This document shows, in pieces, positions 25,699 through 35,122 of a DNA stretch of 64,000 nt (the stretch's first letter is position 1; every line of letters starts with the position of its first letter). The notes under the pieces were generated by a model. That model was not told the origin of the DNA. It did not search any database and saw nothing but the letters and a program-made list of their open reading frames with translations. The stretch is from NCBI GenBank assembly GCA_002404155.1, contig DHJC01000076.1, forward strand, positions 27,669 through 91,668, given 5' to 3'. Both the position numbers and the translations under genes were made by a program. This DNA comes from Chloroflexi bacterium UBA4730 (lineage in GTDB: Bacteria; Chloroflexota; Limnocylindria; P2-11E).

Positions 25699-27146
25699 CC
25701 GCGGCGCCGCCGATCGTTCGCGCCGGCCTGCGGGGCGCCGCGCTTGCGTCCGGGCTGCGCGACCTCCTCGGATCCGAGAAGGTCCTCTGGGCCCGCGAGG
25801 ACCTGCTCCTCTATGAGTACGACGGGGCGGTCGACATCGCGACGCCGGATGCGGTCGTGCTGCCGAATGAGACGGCCGATGTCGCGAAGCTCGCGCGCTT
25901 CTGCGCGGAGCACGCGGTGCCGCTCGTCCCGCGCGGCGCGGGCACGGGCCTGTCGGGCGGGGCCATCCCGGTCGAAGGAGGCGTGGTCATCTCGTTCGCT
26001 CGCATGTCGCGCATCCTCGAGCTCGACGTCGCGAACCTGCGCGCCGTCGTGCAGCCCGGCCTGGTGAACCTGCACCTGTCCACGGCGGCCGCGCCGCACG
26101 GCCTGTACTTCGTGCCGGATCCATCGAGCCAGAAAGCCTGCACCCTCGGCGGCAACGTCGCCGAGAACTCCGGCGGCCCGCATACGCTCGCGTACGGTGT
26201 CACGACGAACCACGTGACCGGGCTCGAGCTCGTGCTCTCGGATGGATCCATCGTCCGGCTCGGCGGAAAGGCGCTCGAGTACGACGGCTACGACCTCGTC
26301 GGCACGTTCGTCGGATCCGAGGGCACGCTCGGCATCATCACGGAGATCACCGTGAAGCTGACACCGCTGCCCGAGGACAAACGCACCCTCATGGCCGCGT
26401 TCCCGACGATGGACGACGCGTCGAACACGGTCTCCGCGATCATCGGCGCCGGCATCGTGCCGAGCGCCATGGAGATGATGGATCAGCTGTCCACGCAAGC
26501 CGTCGAGGCCTCGGTCGGCGCGGGCTACCCGCTCGATGCGGGCGGCATCCTCCTCGTCGAGGTCGACGGCGTCCGCGACGGGCTCGATGACCTCCTCGAG
26601 CGCATCGAGGTCATCTGCCGGGCGGCGCACGCCCAGGAGCTGCGCGTCGCGACGACCGCGCTCGAGCGCGACAAGCTGTGGGCCGGCCGGAAGGGCGCGT
26701 TCGCGGCGATGGGCCGCCTCGCCTCGGACTACTACGTGCAGGACGGGGTGATCCCGCGGACGAAGCTCCCCCAGGTGCTCCGCCACGTGATCGACGTCGG
26801 CGAGCGCTACGGCCTGCGGATCGCGAACGTCTTCCACGCCGGCGATGGCAACCTGCACCCGCTGATCATGTTCGACGGATCGAAGGGTCCGGCCGAGGTC
26901 GAACGGGTGAAGGAGGCCGGGCGCGAGATCCTGGAGATGTGCATACAGGTCGGCGGCTCGATCACCGGCGAGCACGGCGTCGGGATGGAAAAGACCTGCT
27001 ACATGCCGCTCCAGTACTCGCCGGTGGACATGGCCGTCATGCACCGGGTGAAGGACGCGTTCGATCCGCTCGGCCTCGCGAATCCGGGCAAGATCTTCCC
27101 CACTCCGGGCCGCTGCAAGGAGTTCTCGCTCAATGCCGCGCGTTGA
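25695..27146 (+). CDS. glcD: FAD-linked 2-hydroxyacid oxidase/dehydrogenase subunit GlcD
   Basis: 483 aa, ATG inside the iclR stop (ATGA). The PCMH-type FAD domain has VPLVPRGAGTGLSGGAIP (near residue 75) and GNVAENSGGPHTLAYGVT, with VGSEGTLGIITEITVKL. The C-terminal FAD-oxidase domain has NVFHAGDGNLHPLI and GEHGVGMEK, typical of GlcD/D-lactate dehydrogenase. It oxidises glycolate or a 2-hydroxy acid to the 2-oxo acid with GlcE and GlcF. Confidence 0.93.
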   Translation: MTAAPPIVRAGLRGAALASGLRDLLGSEKVLWAREDLLLYEYDGAVDIATPDAVVLPNETADVAKLARFCAEHAVPLVPRGAGTGLSGGAIPVEGGVVISFARMSRILELDVANLRAVVQPGLVNLHLSTAAAPHGLYFVPDPSSQKACTLGGNVAENSGGPHTLAYGVTTNHVTGLELVLSDGSIVRLGGKALEYDGYDLVGTFVGSEGTLGIITEITVKLTPLPEDKRTLMAAFPTMDDASNTVSAIIGAGIVPSAMEMMDQLSTQAVEASVGAGYPLDAGGILLVEVDGVRDGLDDLLERIEVICRAAHAQELRVATTALERDKLWAGRKGAFAAMGRLASDYYVQDGVIPRTKLPQVLRHVIDVGERYGLRIANVFHAGDGNLHPLIMFDGSKGPAEVERVKEAGREILEMCIQVGGSITGEHGVGMEKTCYMPLQYSPVDMAVMHRVKDAFDPLGLANPGKIFPTPGRCKEFSLNAAR

Positions 27147-28287
27147 GCGTCCGGCCACGCCCGAGGCCTGCGCCGATGCCCTGCGGGCGTGCGCCGAGGA
27201 TCGCCGGAGCGTGCGCGTGCGTGGCGGCGGGACGAAGGATCATCTCGGCACCCGCCGCGAGACCGACGTGATGCTCGAGACCGCGGGGCTCGACGGGATC
27301 ATCGATCACGTCCCCGCGGACCTCACCGTCACGGTGCGCGCGGGGATGTCGTTCGCGGCGCTCCGCGACGCGCTGGCGAAGCATGGCCAATTCCTTCCGC
27401 TCGATCCGCCGCACGTCGCGCGCGGCGCGACCGTCGGCGGGATCATCGCGACGAACAGCAACGGATTCGGGCGGTACCGCTACGGGAGCGTGCGCGATCT
27501 CCTGCTCGGCGTGCGCGTGGCCCTGCCGGACGGCACGATCGCCCGCGCCGGCGGCCGCGTGGTGAAGAACGTCGCGGGCTATGACCTGAACAAGCTGTTC
27601 ATCGGCTCGTTCGGCACGCTCGGCGTCGTCGTCGAGGCGACCTTCAAGATCCTCCCGGTGCCCCCCGTGGCCAAAGCGGCGAGCGCGACCTTCACCACGC
27701 CGGGCGACGCGTTCGGCGCGGCCGACGCGCTCGTGCGCACGTCGTTGCGCCCGACCGCGATCGTCGTCGAGCGCACCGAGGACCGCCGCTGGAGGCTTGC
27801 CATCGCCGCGGCCGGGGAGGCCGCGCCGGTAGACCGCGCGATGGCCGAGCTCGGTCGCCTGGCGGCCGCGCGCGGGGCGAGCACGGAGGCGATCGGCGAT
27901 CCCGAGGCGGCGCTCGGTCCGCTGCGGGAGATCGTCGACGCGGCGACGGGCGGCGCGGTGGTGCGCGCAGCGCTGCCGCTCTCGGCGCAGACCGCGTTCG
28001 CGGAAGCCGCGGTGCGGGTCGATCGCGGCGCGCGGATCGTCGCGGATGCCGCCAGCGGGATCGCGCACGTGCACCTTCGCGACGAGGCGGGCGTCGTCGC
28101 CGCGGCCGACGGGCTCCTCGCCAAGGCGCGGGTCCTCGGCGGCAGCGCGCGGGTCGAGCGCACGGCGGTCGCGGGCCTTGATCCGTTCGGCGGGCCGGAG
28201 CCGGCCGGCGCGTTCCTCATGCGCCGGCTGAAGGAGGCGTTCGATCCGAACGGCATCCTCGAACCCGCGCGGTCGGCCCTCGGATGA
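27133..28287 (+). CDS. glcE: FAD-binding subunit GlcE of glycolate oxidase
   Basis: 384 aa, overlapping glcD by 14 bp. SVRVRGGGTKDHLG (near residue 27) and GATVGGIIATNSNGFGRYRYG form the second FAD domain. VVKNVAGYDLNKLFIGSFGT is highly characteristic of GlcE. It has the reduced C-terminal region expected for this subunit. It acts with GlcD and the iron-sulfur subunit GlcF at the membrane. Confidence 0.92.
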   Translation: MPRVERPATPEACADALRACAEDRRSVRVRGGGTKDHLGTRRETDVMLETAGLDGIIDHVPADLTVTVRAGMSFAALRDALAKHGQFLPLDPPHVARGATVGGIIATNSNGFGRYRYGSVRDLLLGVRVALPDGTIARAGGRVVKNVAGYDLNKLFIGSFGTLGVVVEATFKILPVPPVAKAASATFTTPGDAFGAADALVRTSLRPTAIVVERTEDRRWRLAIAAAGEAAPVDRAMAELGRLAAARGASTEAIGDPEAALGPLREIVDAATGGAVVRAALPLSAQTAFAEAAVRVDRGARIVADAASGIAHVHLRDEAGVVAAADGLLAKARVLGGSARVERTAVAGLDPFGGPEPAGAFLMRRLKEAFDPNGILEPARSALG

Positions 28288-29564
28288 TCCGTCGGCGGGG
28301 CTTCCCCAACGCCGACGCGCCGCTGCCTGAGCTCATCTCGCGCTGCGTCCACTGCGGCCTGTGCCTTCCGACCTGCCCGACCTTCGCGGAGCTCGGCGTC
28401 GAGATGGACTCCCCGCGCGGCCGCATCCGGCTCATGAAGAACGTGTGGGACGGCCGGCTCGACGCGGATAGCGCCGCGTTCGCCGATCACATGGCCAAGT
28501 GCCTCGACTGTCGCGCGTGCGAGACCGCCTGCCCGTCGGGCGTGTCGTTCGGGAAGCTCATGGAGGCCGCGCGCTCCCAGGTCCTCGCCGCGCGCAGACC
28601 GAACCTCGCTGAGGCCCTGCTGCGGCGCGCGGCCTTCCGCGGGCTCATCACCTCCCCCGCGCGGCTCGCGCTGTTCGCGCGGTTCGGATACCTCTCCAAG
28701 CGGCTCGGCGCACGGACCATCCTGCGCGCGATCGGGATGAAGCGGCTGGCCGAGCTCCTCGATCTCGTTCCCGAGAAAGCCCCGACGAGCGCGGCACTGC
28801 CCGCGCGCTTCGCCGCCATCGGAACGAAACGGGGCACGGTCGCCCTCTTCACCGGCTGCGTCATGCGCGCGGCGTTCGCGGACACGAACGCCGCCACCGC
28901 TCGCGTGCTCGCGCGCAACGGCATCGAGGTGCTCGTCCCCGCGACGCAGACGTGCTGCGGCGCGTTGCACGCGCACGCCGGCGAGCGCGGCGGCGCGCGC
29001 GAGCTCGCGAAGCGGAACATCTCGGGGCTGGAGCCGCTCGCGGTGGACGCGTTCATCGTGAACGCCGCCGGCTGCGGCGCGAACCTGAAGGAGTACGGCT
29101 GGCTGCTCAAGGACGACCAGGAGTGGGCCGAGCGCGGCGAGCGTTTCAGCGCGCGGGTGAAGGACGCGAGCGAGTACCTCGCGGCCGTGGGCCTCGCCGA
29201 GCGGCCCGGACCGGTGCGCGCGACGGCCGCCTACGACGACCCGTGTCACCTCATCCACGGGCAGAAGATCAGCGCGCAGCCGCGCGCGCTGCTCGCGGCG
29301 ATCCCCGAACTCAGGCTCGTGCCGCTCGCGGAGGCCGACTGGTGCTGCGGGAGCGCGGGCACGTACAACGTGACGCAGCCGGAGCTCGCCGCGCGCCTCG
29401 GACACCGCAAGGCCCAGCACATCGTGCGAAGCGGCGCCGAGATGGTCGTCACCGCGAACCCGGGCTGCCAGATGCAGATCGAGGCCGCGCTGCGCCGCGA
29501 GGGCGCGCGCGTGCCGGTCGTGCATCTGATGGATCTCCTCGACCGCGCGTACGCGTCGCGGTGA
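28284..29564 (+). CDS. glcF: Iron-sulfur subunit GlcF of glycolate oxidase
   Basis: 426 aa, ATG overlapping the glcE stop. Two 4Fe-4S motifs: CVHCGLCLPTCP (Cys21-Cys31) and CLDCRACETACP (about 73-84). Two CCG domains follow: TCCGALHAHAGE and DWCCGSAGTYN, with DDPCHLIHGQ between. It passes electrons from the flavin subunits toward the quinone pool. The complete, coupled glcDEF set argues for a functional enzyme. Confidence 0.93.
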   Translation: MIRRRGFPNADAPLPELISRCVHCGLCLPTCPTFAELGVEMDSPRGRIRLMKNVWDGRLDADSAAFADHMAKCLDCRACETACPSGVSFGKLMEAARSQVLAARRPNLAEALLRRAAFRGLITSPARLALFARFGYLSKRLGARTILRAIGMKRLAELLDLVPEKAPTSAALPARFAAIGTKRGTVALFTGCVMRAAFADTNAATARVLARNGIEVLVPATQTCCGALHAHAGERGGARELAKRNISGLEPLAVDAFIVNAAGCGANLKEYGWLLKDDQEWAERGERFSARVKDASEYLAAVGLAERPGPVRATAAYDDPCHLIHGQKISAQPRALLAAIPELRLVPLAEADWCCGSAGTYNVTQPELAARLGHRKAQHIVRSGAEMVVTANPGCQMQIEAALRREGARVPVVHLMDLLDRAYASR

Positions 29565-30757
29565 TAACGGAGCGCGGGCGCGCCGCCTCCGTCGGCGTCA
29601 TGGCCCTCGCGCACCTGACGAACGACTCGTACGCGTACATGCTCCCGGCGCTCCTGCCGCTGCTCCTCGGCAAGCTGGGGATCGGCCTCGGGCTCGCGGG
29701 CATCCTCGTCACGCTCTATCAGGCGTCGTCCTCGTTCACTCAACCCCTCTTCGGGCACATGTCCGATCGTGGCGGGCGCACGCGTTGGATGGCGTGGACC
29801 GGAGTGGCGCTCTCCGGCATCGCCGCAGCCGCGCTCGGGCTCGCGCCGAGCCTCGCCGCGGTCGCGATCGCGCTTCTCGTCGGCGGCATGGGCACGGCGC
29901 TCTACCACCCGGTGAGCGCCGCGCTCGTCGCGGGGTCGGTGCCGCGGAGCTCGCGCGGCCGGTGGATGAGCGTCTACATCAGCGCGGGGAACTTCGGGCT
30001 TCCGGTCGGACCGTTCCTCATCGGCGTGATCATCGCGACCGTCGGCCTCGGCGGGATCTGGCTCGTCGCGATCCCCGCCGTCGTTCTCGCCGCCCTCGTG
30101 TGGCGCACCGGGCCACATCTCCCCAAGCGGACGGCGGCGCCGCTGCCGCTGCGCGCCGTCCTGGGCGCGAACCGCCGGATGCTCGTCGGGCTCATCTCGG
30201 TCTCCGCGACGCGGGCGTGGGCGACGGCGCTGGTGAGCTCGTTCCTCCCGGTGTACGCGGTGAGCCGCGGCGTCACGATCATCGACGCGTCGCGCCTGCT
30301 GACGCTCTACCTCCTATCTGGCGCGGTCGGCGGGCTCATTGGCGGCTGGCTCGCCGATCGGGTCGGGCGCGACCGCGTGATCATCACGAGCCTGCTCTGC
30401 GCGGCGCCGTTCTGCGTCCTGCTCGCGACGCAGACGGAGGTCGGACCCGCCTTCCTGATCGCGACCGCGGTGAGCGGGATGCTCCTGAACGGATCGTTCG
30501 TCGTCCTCGCCGTGCGGGGACAGGAGAGCATGCCCGGCAGCCTCGGCATGGTGAGCGGACTGATGCTCGGGCTCTCCATCGGCCTCGGCGGCCTCGCGGT
30601 CGCGCCGATGGCCATCGTCGCCGAGCGGGCGGGCATCCCGCCGGTGTTCGTCGCCGCCGGCGGGCTCGCGATCGTGTGCGCGCTCCTCATGCGCGCCGTA
30701 CCGCGCGCTCCGGTACGGACCGAGACCGTCGCCATCGCCGGGGCCGGATCCGCGTAG
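29561..30757 (+). CDS. MFS transporter, Fsr (fosmidomycin-resistance)-like
   Basis: 398 aa from GTG overlapping the glcF stop. Twelve helices. HLTNDSYAYMLPALLPLL (near 17) and the loop GHMSDRGGRTRWM match the Fsr group of the major facilitator superfamily; the second-half loop is GGWLADRVGRDRV. Its place as last gene of iclR-glcDEF suggests import or export of the hydroxyacid rather than drug efflux, but that is inference from position. Confidence 0.85.
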   Translation: MITERGRAASVGVMALAHLTNDSYAYMLPALLPLLLGKLGIGLGLAGILVTLYQASSSFTQPLFGHMSDRGGRTRWMAWTGVALSGIAAAALGLAPSLAAVAIALLVGGMGTALYHPVSAALVAGSVPRSSRGRWMSVYISAGNFGLPVGPFLIGVIIATVGLGGIWLVAIPAVVLAALVWRTGPHLPKRTAAPLPLRAVLGANRRMLVGLISVSATRAWATALVSSFLPVYAVSRGVTIIDASRLLTLYLLSGAVGGLIGGWLADRVGRDRVIITSLLCAAPFCVLLATQTEVGPAFLIATAVSGMLLNGSFVVLAVRGQESMPGSLGMVSGLMLGLSIGLGGLAVAPMAIVAERAGIPPVFVAAGGLAIVCALLMRAVPRAPVRTETVAIAGAGSA

Positions 30758-30764
30758 CGCGCGG

Positions 30765-31538
30765 TCAGGAGACGGCGAGGTCCGCGCGCACGAGCTGCTG
30801 ATCGAGCAGCGTCCAGATCTCCTCGCGGATGCGCGCGTATTCAGGTTCGGCGCGGAAGTTGTAATCGCCGCGGGGCTTGCGGAGCGTCACCGGGAACTCC
30901 GCGATGATCCGGCCAGGCTTCACGCCCATCACGACGATGCGGTCCGAGAGGTAGATGGCCTCGTCGATCGAGTGGGTCACGAACAGCACCGTGAGGTCGC
31001 GCTCAGCGCAGAGCCGCTGCAGCTGTCCTTGCAGGTGCTCGCGGGTGAGCGCGTCGAGCGAGCCGAACGGCTCGTCCATGAGCAGCAGCTTCGGCTCGAT
31101 GGCGAGGGCGCGAGCGATGCCCACGCGCTGGCGCTGCCCGCCCGACATCTGGCCGGGGTAGTGGCCGCCATGCGTCTCGAGGCCAACGGACGCGAGGTGC
31201 TTGCGCGCGGTCTCGAGGCGCTGCTCCTTGGGGACGCCCTGGATCTCGAGGCCGTAGGCGACGTTCGTGAGCGCGGTACGCCACGGCAGCAGGTTGAAAT
31301 GCTGGAACACCACGGCCTTGTCGCGCGACGGACCGACGCTCGGTTTCCCGTCGACGAAGATCCGGCCGCTCGACTGCTCGAGCAGCCCGGCGACCATCCG
31401 CAGCACCGTCGTCTTACCGCAGCCGGACGGACCGATGAGGGTGACGAACTCGCCGCGGCGGACGTCGAGACGGAACGACTCGACCACCGGCTCGGTCCGG
31501 CCGGGGAACGTCTTGTCGAGCTCCTCGATCTTCAGCAC
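30765..31538 (-). CDS. NitT/TauT-type ABC transporter ATP-binding protein
   Basis: 257 aa. Walker A GPSGCGKTT, Q-loop VFQHFNLLPWRTALTN, signature MSGGQRQRVGIARAL, Walker B LLLMDEPFGSLD and FVTHSIDEAIYLSDRI match the nitrate/sulfonate/phthalate-type importers. GTG at 31538 is chosen: it follows AAGGAG at a good distance and homology begins at LKIEELDKTF. No permease adjoins it; the two NitT/TauT permeases lie at 43.2-44.8 kb and the lipoprotein receptor at 49.8 kb, all near the same operator type. It is divergent from the LLM gene. Confidence 0.92.
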   Translation of the reverse strand: MLKIEELDKTFPGRTEPVVESFRLDVRRGEFVTLIGPSGCGKTTVLRMVAGLLEQSSGRIFVDGKPSVGPSRDKAVVFQHFNLLPWRTALTNVAYGLEIQGVPKEQRLETARKHLASVGLETHGGHYPGQMSGGQRQRVGIARALAIEPKLLLMDEPFGSLDALTREHLQGQLQRLCAERDLTVLFVTHSIDEAIYLSDRIVVMGVKPGRIIAEFPVTLRKPRGDYNFRAEPEYARIREEIWTLLDQQLVRADLAVS

Positions 31539-31572
31539 CCGCGAACTCCTTTGATGTGCGCGGATCGCGCGG

Positions 31573-31620
31573 TTGACGCCCGGCGTTCCACAACCATACG
31601 CTGCTTGCAACCTCCGTTGC
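31573..31620 (+). promoter_or_regulatory. Promoter with operator-like palindrome before the LLM genes
   Basis: TTGACG (31573-31578) and CATACG (31595-31600) make a -35/-10 pair with 16-bp spacing. GCAAC-CTCC-GTTGC (31607-31620) is a perfect 5+4+5 palindrome at the expected transcription start. It is the weakest member of the six-site operator family. It could serve the divergent ATPase gene too. Confidence 0.5.
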
Positions 31621-31649
31621 GCGATGAGACGAGGAGATCGGACGCTCTG

Positions 31650-32624
31650 ATGGAATTTAGCCTCGCGGTCCAGAACAACCGTCTCGGGGCATCCGCCGAA
31701 GGGATGGACGCAGCCGGGGAGGTCGCGACGCGCTACGGCTTCAAGACCCTCTGGGTCGCCGATCACCTGCTCGTCTCGCGCAAGGGCGGCCCGAAGGCCG
31801 ACGAGTGGTACGCGCAGTACAACCTCCTCGAGCACGAGTGGATCCTCGAGGCCCTGCTGTCCCTGATGTACATCGGCGCGCGCCACCAGACGGTGCTCCT
31901 CGGGCTCGGGGTGATCGTCCCGGCGATGCGTGACGCGCCCGCCCTCGCGAAGGAGATCGCGTCGCTCGACACGCTGAGCGGGGGCCGCGTCGTCGCGGGC
32001 GTCGGCGTCGGCGACGAAGAGGATTACCTCGAGTACCAGAACCTCGGGAAGGTCGATCGCTTCAAGGTGCGCGGGGCGTACCTGAACGAGACGGTCGCGC
32101 TGTGGCGACACCTGTGGTCCGGCCGGACCGATCCGTTCGTCGGGAAGTTCCACCAGCTCAACGACTTCACGTTCCAGCCACCACCGCCTCAGGGCGGGAA
32201 CCTGCCGATCTTCGCGAGCGGACGGAGCGATCGCGCGCTCGCGCGCGTCGGCACGATGCTCGACGGGTACCTCGGGTCGCGCTGGGCGCCGTCGCAGTTC
32301 CACGAGAAGTGGCCGGCGGCCATCGAGCGCGCGCGCCAGAATGGCCGGCCGAAGCCGTACCTCGCGATGCGCGTGCGCATCCGGATCGGCGAGCAGCCCG
32401 ACGAGATCTTCAGCCTGTGCGGGGAGCCGGAGGCCGTCGTCGCGGGACTCCTCGACTATGAGGCCGCGGGCGCGGACGAGGTCGTTCTGGTCTTCGACGC
32501 GGTGAAGCCCGAGGAGGTCCTGCGCGATACCGAGCGCTTCAACCGCGAGATCCTCGAGGTCTATCGCGAGCGCTCCCGGCTGCAACGCGCGGCCGCGGGC
32601 GGAGGACCCACGCGAGCGGCGTGA
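31650..32624 (+). CDS. LLM-class F420/FMN-dependent oxidoreductase
   Basis: 324 aa. The bacterial luciferase-like TIM barrel shows EFSLAVQNN at the start, LWVADHLLVSRKGG, VIVPAMRDAPALAKEIASLD and GRVVAGVGVGDEEDYLEY, with FASGRSDRALARVG for cofactor phosphate. Such enzymes are flavin- or F420-dependent monooxygenases or reductases acting on carbonyl or sulfonate compounds. The start is ATG at 31650 with GAGGAG upstream. It is coupled to a paralogue downstream (GTGA). Confidence 0.88.
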   Translation: MEFSLAVQNNRLGASAEGMDAAGEVATRYGFKTLWVADHLLVSRKGGPKADEWYAQYNLLEHEWILEALLSLMYIGARHQTVLLGLGVIVPAMRDAPALAKEIASLDTLSGGRVVAGVGVGDEEDYLEYQNLGKVDRFKVRGAYLNETVALWRHLWSGRTDPFVGKFHQLNDFTFQPPPPQGGNLPIFASGRSDRALARVGTMLDGYLGSRWAPSQFHEKWPAAIERARQNGRPKPYLAMRVRIRIGEQPDEIFSLCGEPEAVVAGLLDYEAAGADEVVLVFDAVKPEEVLRDTERFNREILEVYRERSRLQRAAAGGGPTRAA

Positions 32625-33559
32625 CCGCGATGGACATCGGCATCGCGCTCCCCAATCACCGCGAGGGCGCGTCGCTCGAGGGCATGCGCGCCGCCGCCGA
32701 TGCCGCCGTGCGTTACGGCTGGCGCTCGATCTGGGCGATCGACCATCTCGTCGTCGCGAAGTCCGAGGCCGCCGACTACGGCTGGACGCTCGAGCCGCTC
32801 ATCTCGCTCGCATACCTCGGCGCGCTGTATCCGACGCTGCGCGTCGCCACCGGGGTGCTCGTGCCGCCGATGCGAGACGCGGTCCAGCTCGCGAAGGAGC
32901 TCGCGACGCTCGACAACCTCCTCGGACCGGACCGGCTCATCGTCGGGGTCGGCGTGGGCGACGAGGAGGACCGCGCCGAGTACGCCAACCTCGGGAAGGA
33001 CGATCGCTTCCGCAAGCGCGGCGCGTACCTCGACGAGACGATCGCGCTGTGGCGGCACCTCTGGTCAGGCCGCACCGATCCGTTCGTCGGCACGTTCAAC
33101 ACGCTCACCGACTTCACGTTCGATCCGCTCCCGGTGCGGCGCGACGATCTGCTCATCATCTCGGGCGGCCGCTCGGACCGCGCGCTCACGCGCGTCGGCC
33201 GGATCACCGACGGCTTCTACGCGAGTCGCTGGGGACCGGCCGAGCTGCGCGATCGGTGGCCCACGATGCTCGCGACCGCGCACGCGAATGGCCGCAAGCG
33301 GCCGTTCCTCGCGGCGCGCGTGCGCGTGAAGTTCGAAACGGCGCCCGGAACGACGGCCGCGTACAGCGTCTGCGGCACGCCGGAGCGGATGGCCGACGAG
33401 CTCATGGCCTTCGCCCTGGCCGGCACGAACGAGTTCGTCGCGGTGCTCGATGCGACGCGGCCGGACGACGTGACGCGCCTGACCGCCCGGTTTGAGCGCG
33501 AGGTGGTCGCCCGGTTCCGCGAAGCCTGGGACAGGCGGCCCGCCCGATCCGGGATCTAG
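32621..33559 (+). CDS. LLM-class F420/FMN-dependent oxidoreductase, tandem paralogue
   Basis: 312 aa from GTG (or ATG at 32630, giving MDIGIALP). It parallels the preceding gene along its length: VLVPPMRDAVQLAKELATLD, VGVGVGDEEDRAEY, WRHLWSGRTDPFVGTF and SGGRSDRALTRVG. The pair arose by tandem duplication and may form a heterodimer, as luciferase does. Its stop overlaps the end of the convergent DUF35 gene. Confidence 0.87.
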   Translation: MTAMDIGIALPNHREGASLEGMRAAADAAVRYGWRSIWAIDHLVVAKSEAADYGWTLEPLISLAYLGALYPTLRVATGVLVPPMRDAVQLAKELATLDNLLGPDRLIVGVGVGDEEDRAEYANLGKDDRFRKRGAYLDETIALWRHLWSGRTDPFVGTFNTLTDFTFDPLPVRRDDLLIISGGRSDRALTRVGRITDGFYASRWGPAELRDRWPTMLATAHANGRKRPFLAARVRVKFETAPGTTAAYSVCGTPERMADELMAFALAGTNEFVAVLDATRPDDVTRLTARFEREVVARFREAWDRRPARSGI

Positions 33560-33978
33560 CCCGCCGGCGCGAAGCGCGGGATCGCGAGTTCGGAGCCCCC
33601 TGCTGTCTGGACCGGCTCGAAGCTGACCCGCACCGGCATGCCGACCCGGACCTGCTCGTTCGGGATCCCGACGACGTTGCTGAACATCCGCGGCCCCTCG
33701 GCGAGCTGCACGAGCGCGACGTTGTACGGCACGCGCGACGCCCAGGCGGGGTTGTACGCGTGCTCGAAGATGACGAACGACAGGACCGTCCCCCGGCCCG
33801 ACAGCGGCGTCCAGGCGAAGTCCGGTGACAGGCAGCGCGGACAGATCGGCGAGATCGGGTAGCGCAGGTGGCCGCACGCGGCGCAGCGCTGCATCGCGAG
33901 CGTGCCGGCCCGGGCCGCGTCCCAGAATCCGCGGTTGTCGTCGCTGAGGACGGGCAGCACGGGCTCGAGCGCGTCCAA
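33556..33978 (-). CDS. DUF35 zinc-ribbon/OB-fold protein (thiolase partner)
   Basis: 140 aa. The rubredoxin-like zinc ribbon is Cys32/Cys35 (CAAC) and Cys46/Cys49 (CPRC), followed by an OB fold (GRGTVLSFVIFEH, PYNVALVQLAEGPRMFS). DUF35 proteins bind acyl-CoA-handling partners, typically a thiolase-fold enzyme next door, as here. The TTG start at 33978 directly abuts the thiolase stop (TGATTG); there is no better start. Confidence 0.85.
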   Translation of the reverse strand: MDALEPVLPVLSDDNRGFWDAARAGTLAMQRCAACGHLRYPISPICPRCLSPDFAWTPLSGRGTVLSFVIFEHAYNPAWASRVPYNVALVQLAEGPRMFSNVVGIPNEQVRVGMPVRVSFEPVQTAGGSELAIPRFAPAG

Positions 33979-35118
33979 TCAGCGGCCCAGCACGAGCGTG
34001 CTCGCGGTGTTGAGGGTCATGCCGCGCCCGGTGACGAGGCAGAGCTCGGCGTCGGGGATCTGCCGCTCCCCCGCCTCGCCGCGGATCTGGCGCACGCCCT
34101 CGGCGATGTGCAGCCAGCCCTGCATGTACGACTCCGAGAGGTTGCCGCCCGCGGTGTTGAGCGGGAGCTCGCCCTGCAGGCCGATGCGCAGGCCGCCCTC
34201 GACGAACGGCCCCGATTCGCCGATCTTGCAGAAGCCGGCGTGCTCGAGCCAGAAGAGCACCGCGATGGTGAAGTTGTCGTAGAGCTGCGCGACGTCGATG
34301 TCCTTCGGCGACACGCCGGCCATGCGATACGCGCGCGAGACGCAGTCCGTCTGATGCGGCAGGTACCACCAATCCTCCCGGCCGAGGTTCTCGGCGGTGT
34401 GGCCCTGACCCATGCCCCAGATGACGGCGGGCCGGTGCGGACCGGACAGGGCGCGCTCCGGCGACGTGACGATGAGCGCGACCCCACCGTCGGTGATCAG
34501 GCAGCAGTCGAACAGCCGGAGCGGATCCACGATGAGCCGCGAGGCCTGGTGATCCGCGAGCGTCATGGGCTCGCGCATGACCGCGGCCGGATTCAGGCGC
34601 GCGTTGCGGCGTCCGTTCACCGCGACCCAGCCGAGCTGCTCGCTCGTCGTGCCGTAGAGCGCCATGTGCCGCCGCGCGCCGATGGCGCTGTTCGCGGCGT
34701 TGCCGAACATCCCCCAGATGCCCCACGAGTCGCTGCCGCCGGCGGCCGAGTCGAACTTGCTGCCCGCGGTCCGCGCGGCGTCGCCGAACACGCACGCGAC
34801 GACGTTCGCCATGCCCGTGGACACGGCCATCGCGGCGAGCTGCACGAGCGCGCCGGCCGTCGCGCCGCCCATCGCCATGGAGCCGGTGAAGCTCGGGTTG
34901 ATGCCGAGGCGCTCGCCGAGGGCGAGGTAGTGCTTCGCGCCCTCGGGCGACGACGTGCCGGGCATCGTCAGGAGGCCGTCGACCTCGTCCTTCTGCAAGT
35001 CGGCGTCGGCGAGGGCGTCGCGGAACGCCTCCGTCGCGAGCGACAGCGCGGTCTCGCCCGGGAGCTTCCCCTGACGGCTCGCGCCGATGCCGGCGATCGC
35101 GGCTTTGCGCCATCCCAT
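33979..35118 (-). CDS. Thiolase-superfamily protein (SCP-x/acetyl-CoA acetyltransferase-like)
   Basis: 379 aa. AAIAGIGASRQGKLPGET starts the fold. Other segments are NPSFTGSMAMGGATAGALVQLA, WYLPHQTDCVSRAYRMAG, QLYDNFTIAVLFWLE and the terminal VTGRGMTLNTASTLVLGR. The residue at the usual nucleophile position does not look like the classical CAxG, as in SCP-x/DUF35-paired thiolases. It probably cleaves or condenses a beta-ketoacyl-CoA together with DUF35. ATG 35118 is chosen as the family start. Confidence 0.82.
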   Translation of the reverse strand: MGWRKAAIAGIGASRQGKLPGETALSLATEAFRDALADADLQKDEVDGLLTMPGTSSPEGAKHYLALGERLGINPSFTGSMAMGGATAGALVQLAAMAVSTGMANVVACVFGDAARTAGSKFDSAAGGSDSWGIWGMFGNAANSAIGARRHMALYGTTSEQLGWVAVNGRRNARLNPAAVMREPMTLADHQASRLIVDPLRLFDCCLITDGGVALIVTSPERALSGPHRPAVIWGMGQGHTAENLGREDWWYLPHQTDCVSRAYRMAGVSPKDIDVAQLYDNFTIAVLFWLEHAGFCKIGESGPFVEGGLRIGLQGELPLNTAGGNLSESYMQGWLHIAEGVRQIRGEAGERQIPDAELCLVTGRGMTLNTASTLVLGR

Positions 35119-35122
35119 CGCG

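Noticed and set aside
30765..32585. A 606-aa version of the NitT/TauT ATPase
   Set aside because: The N-terminal part is antisense to the LLM gene. The GTG at 31538 has a ribosome binding site and matches the family start.
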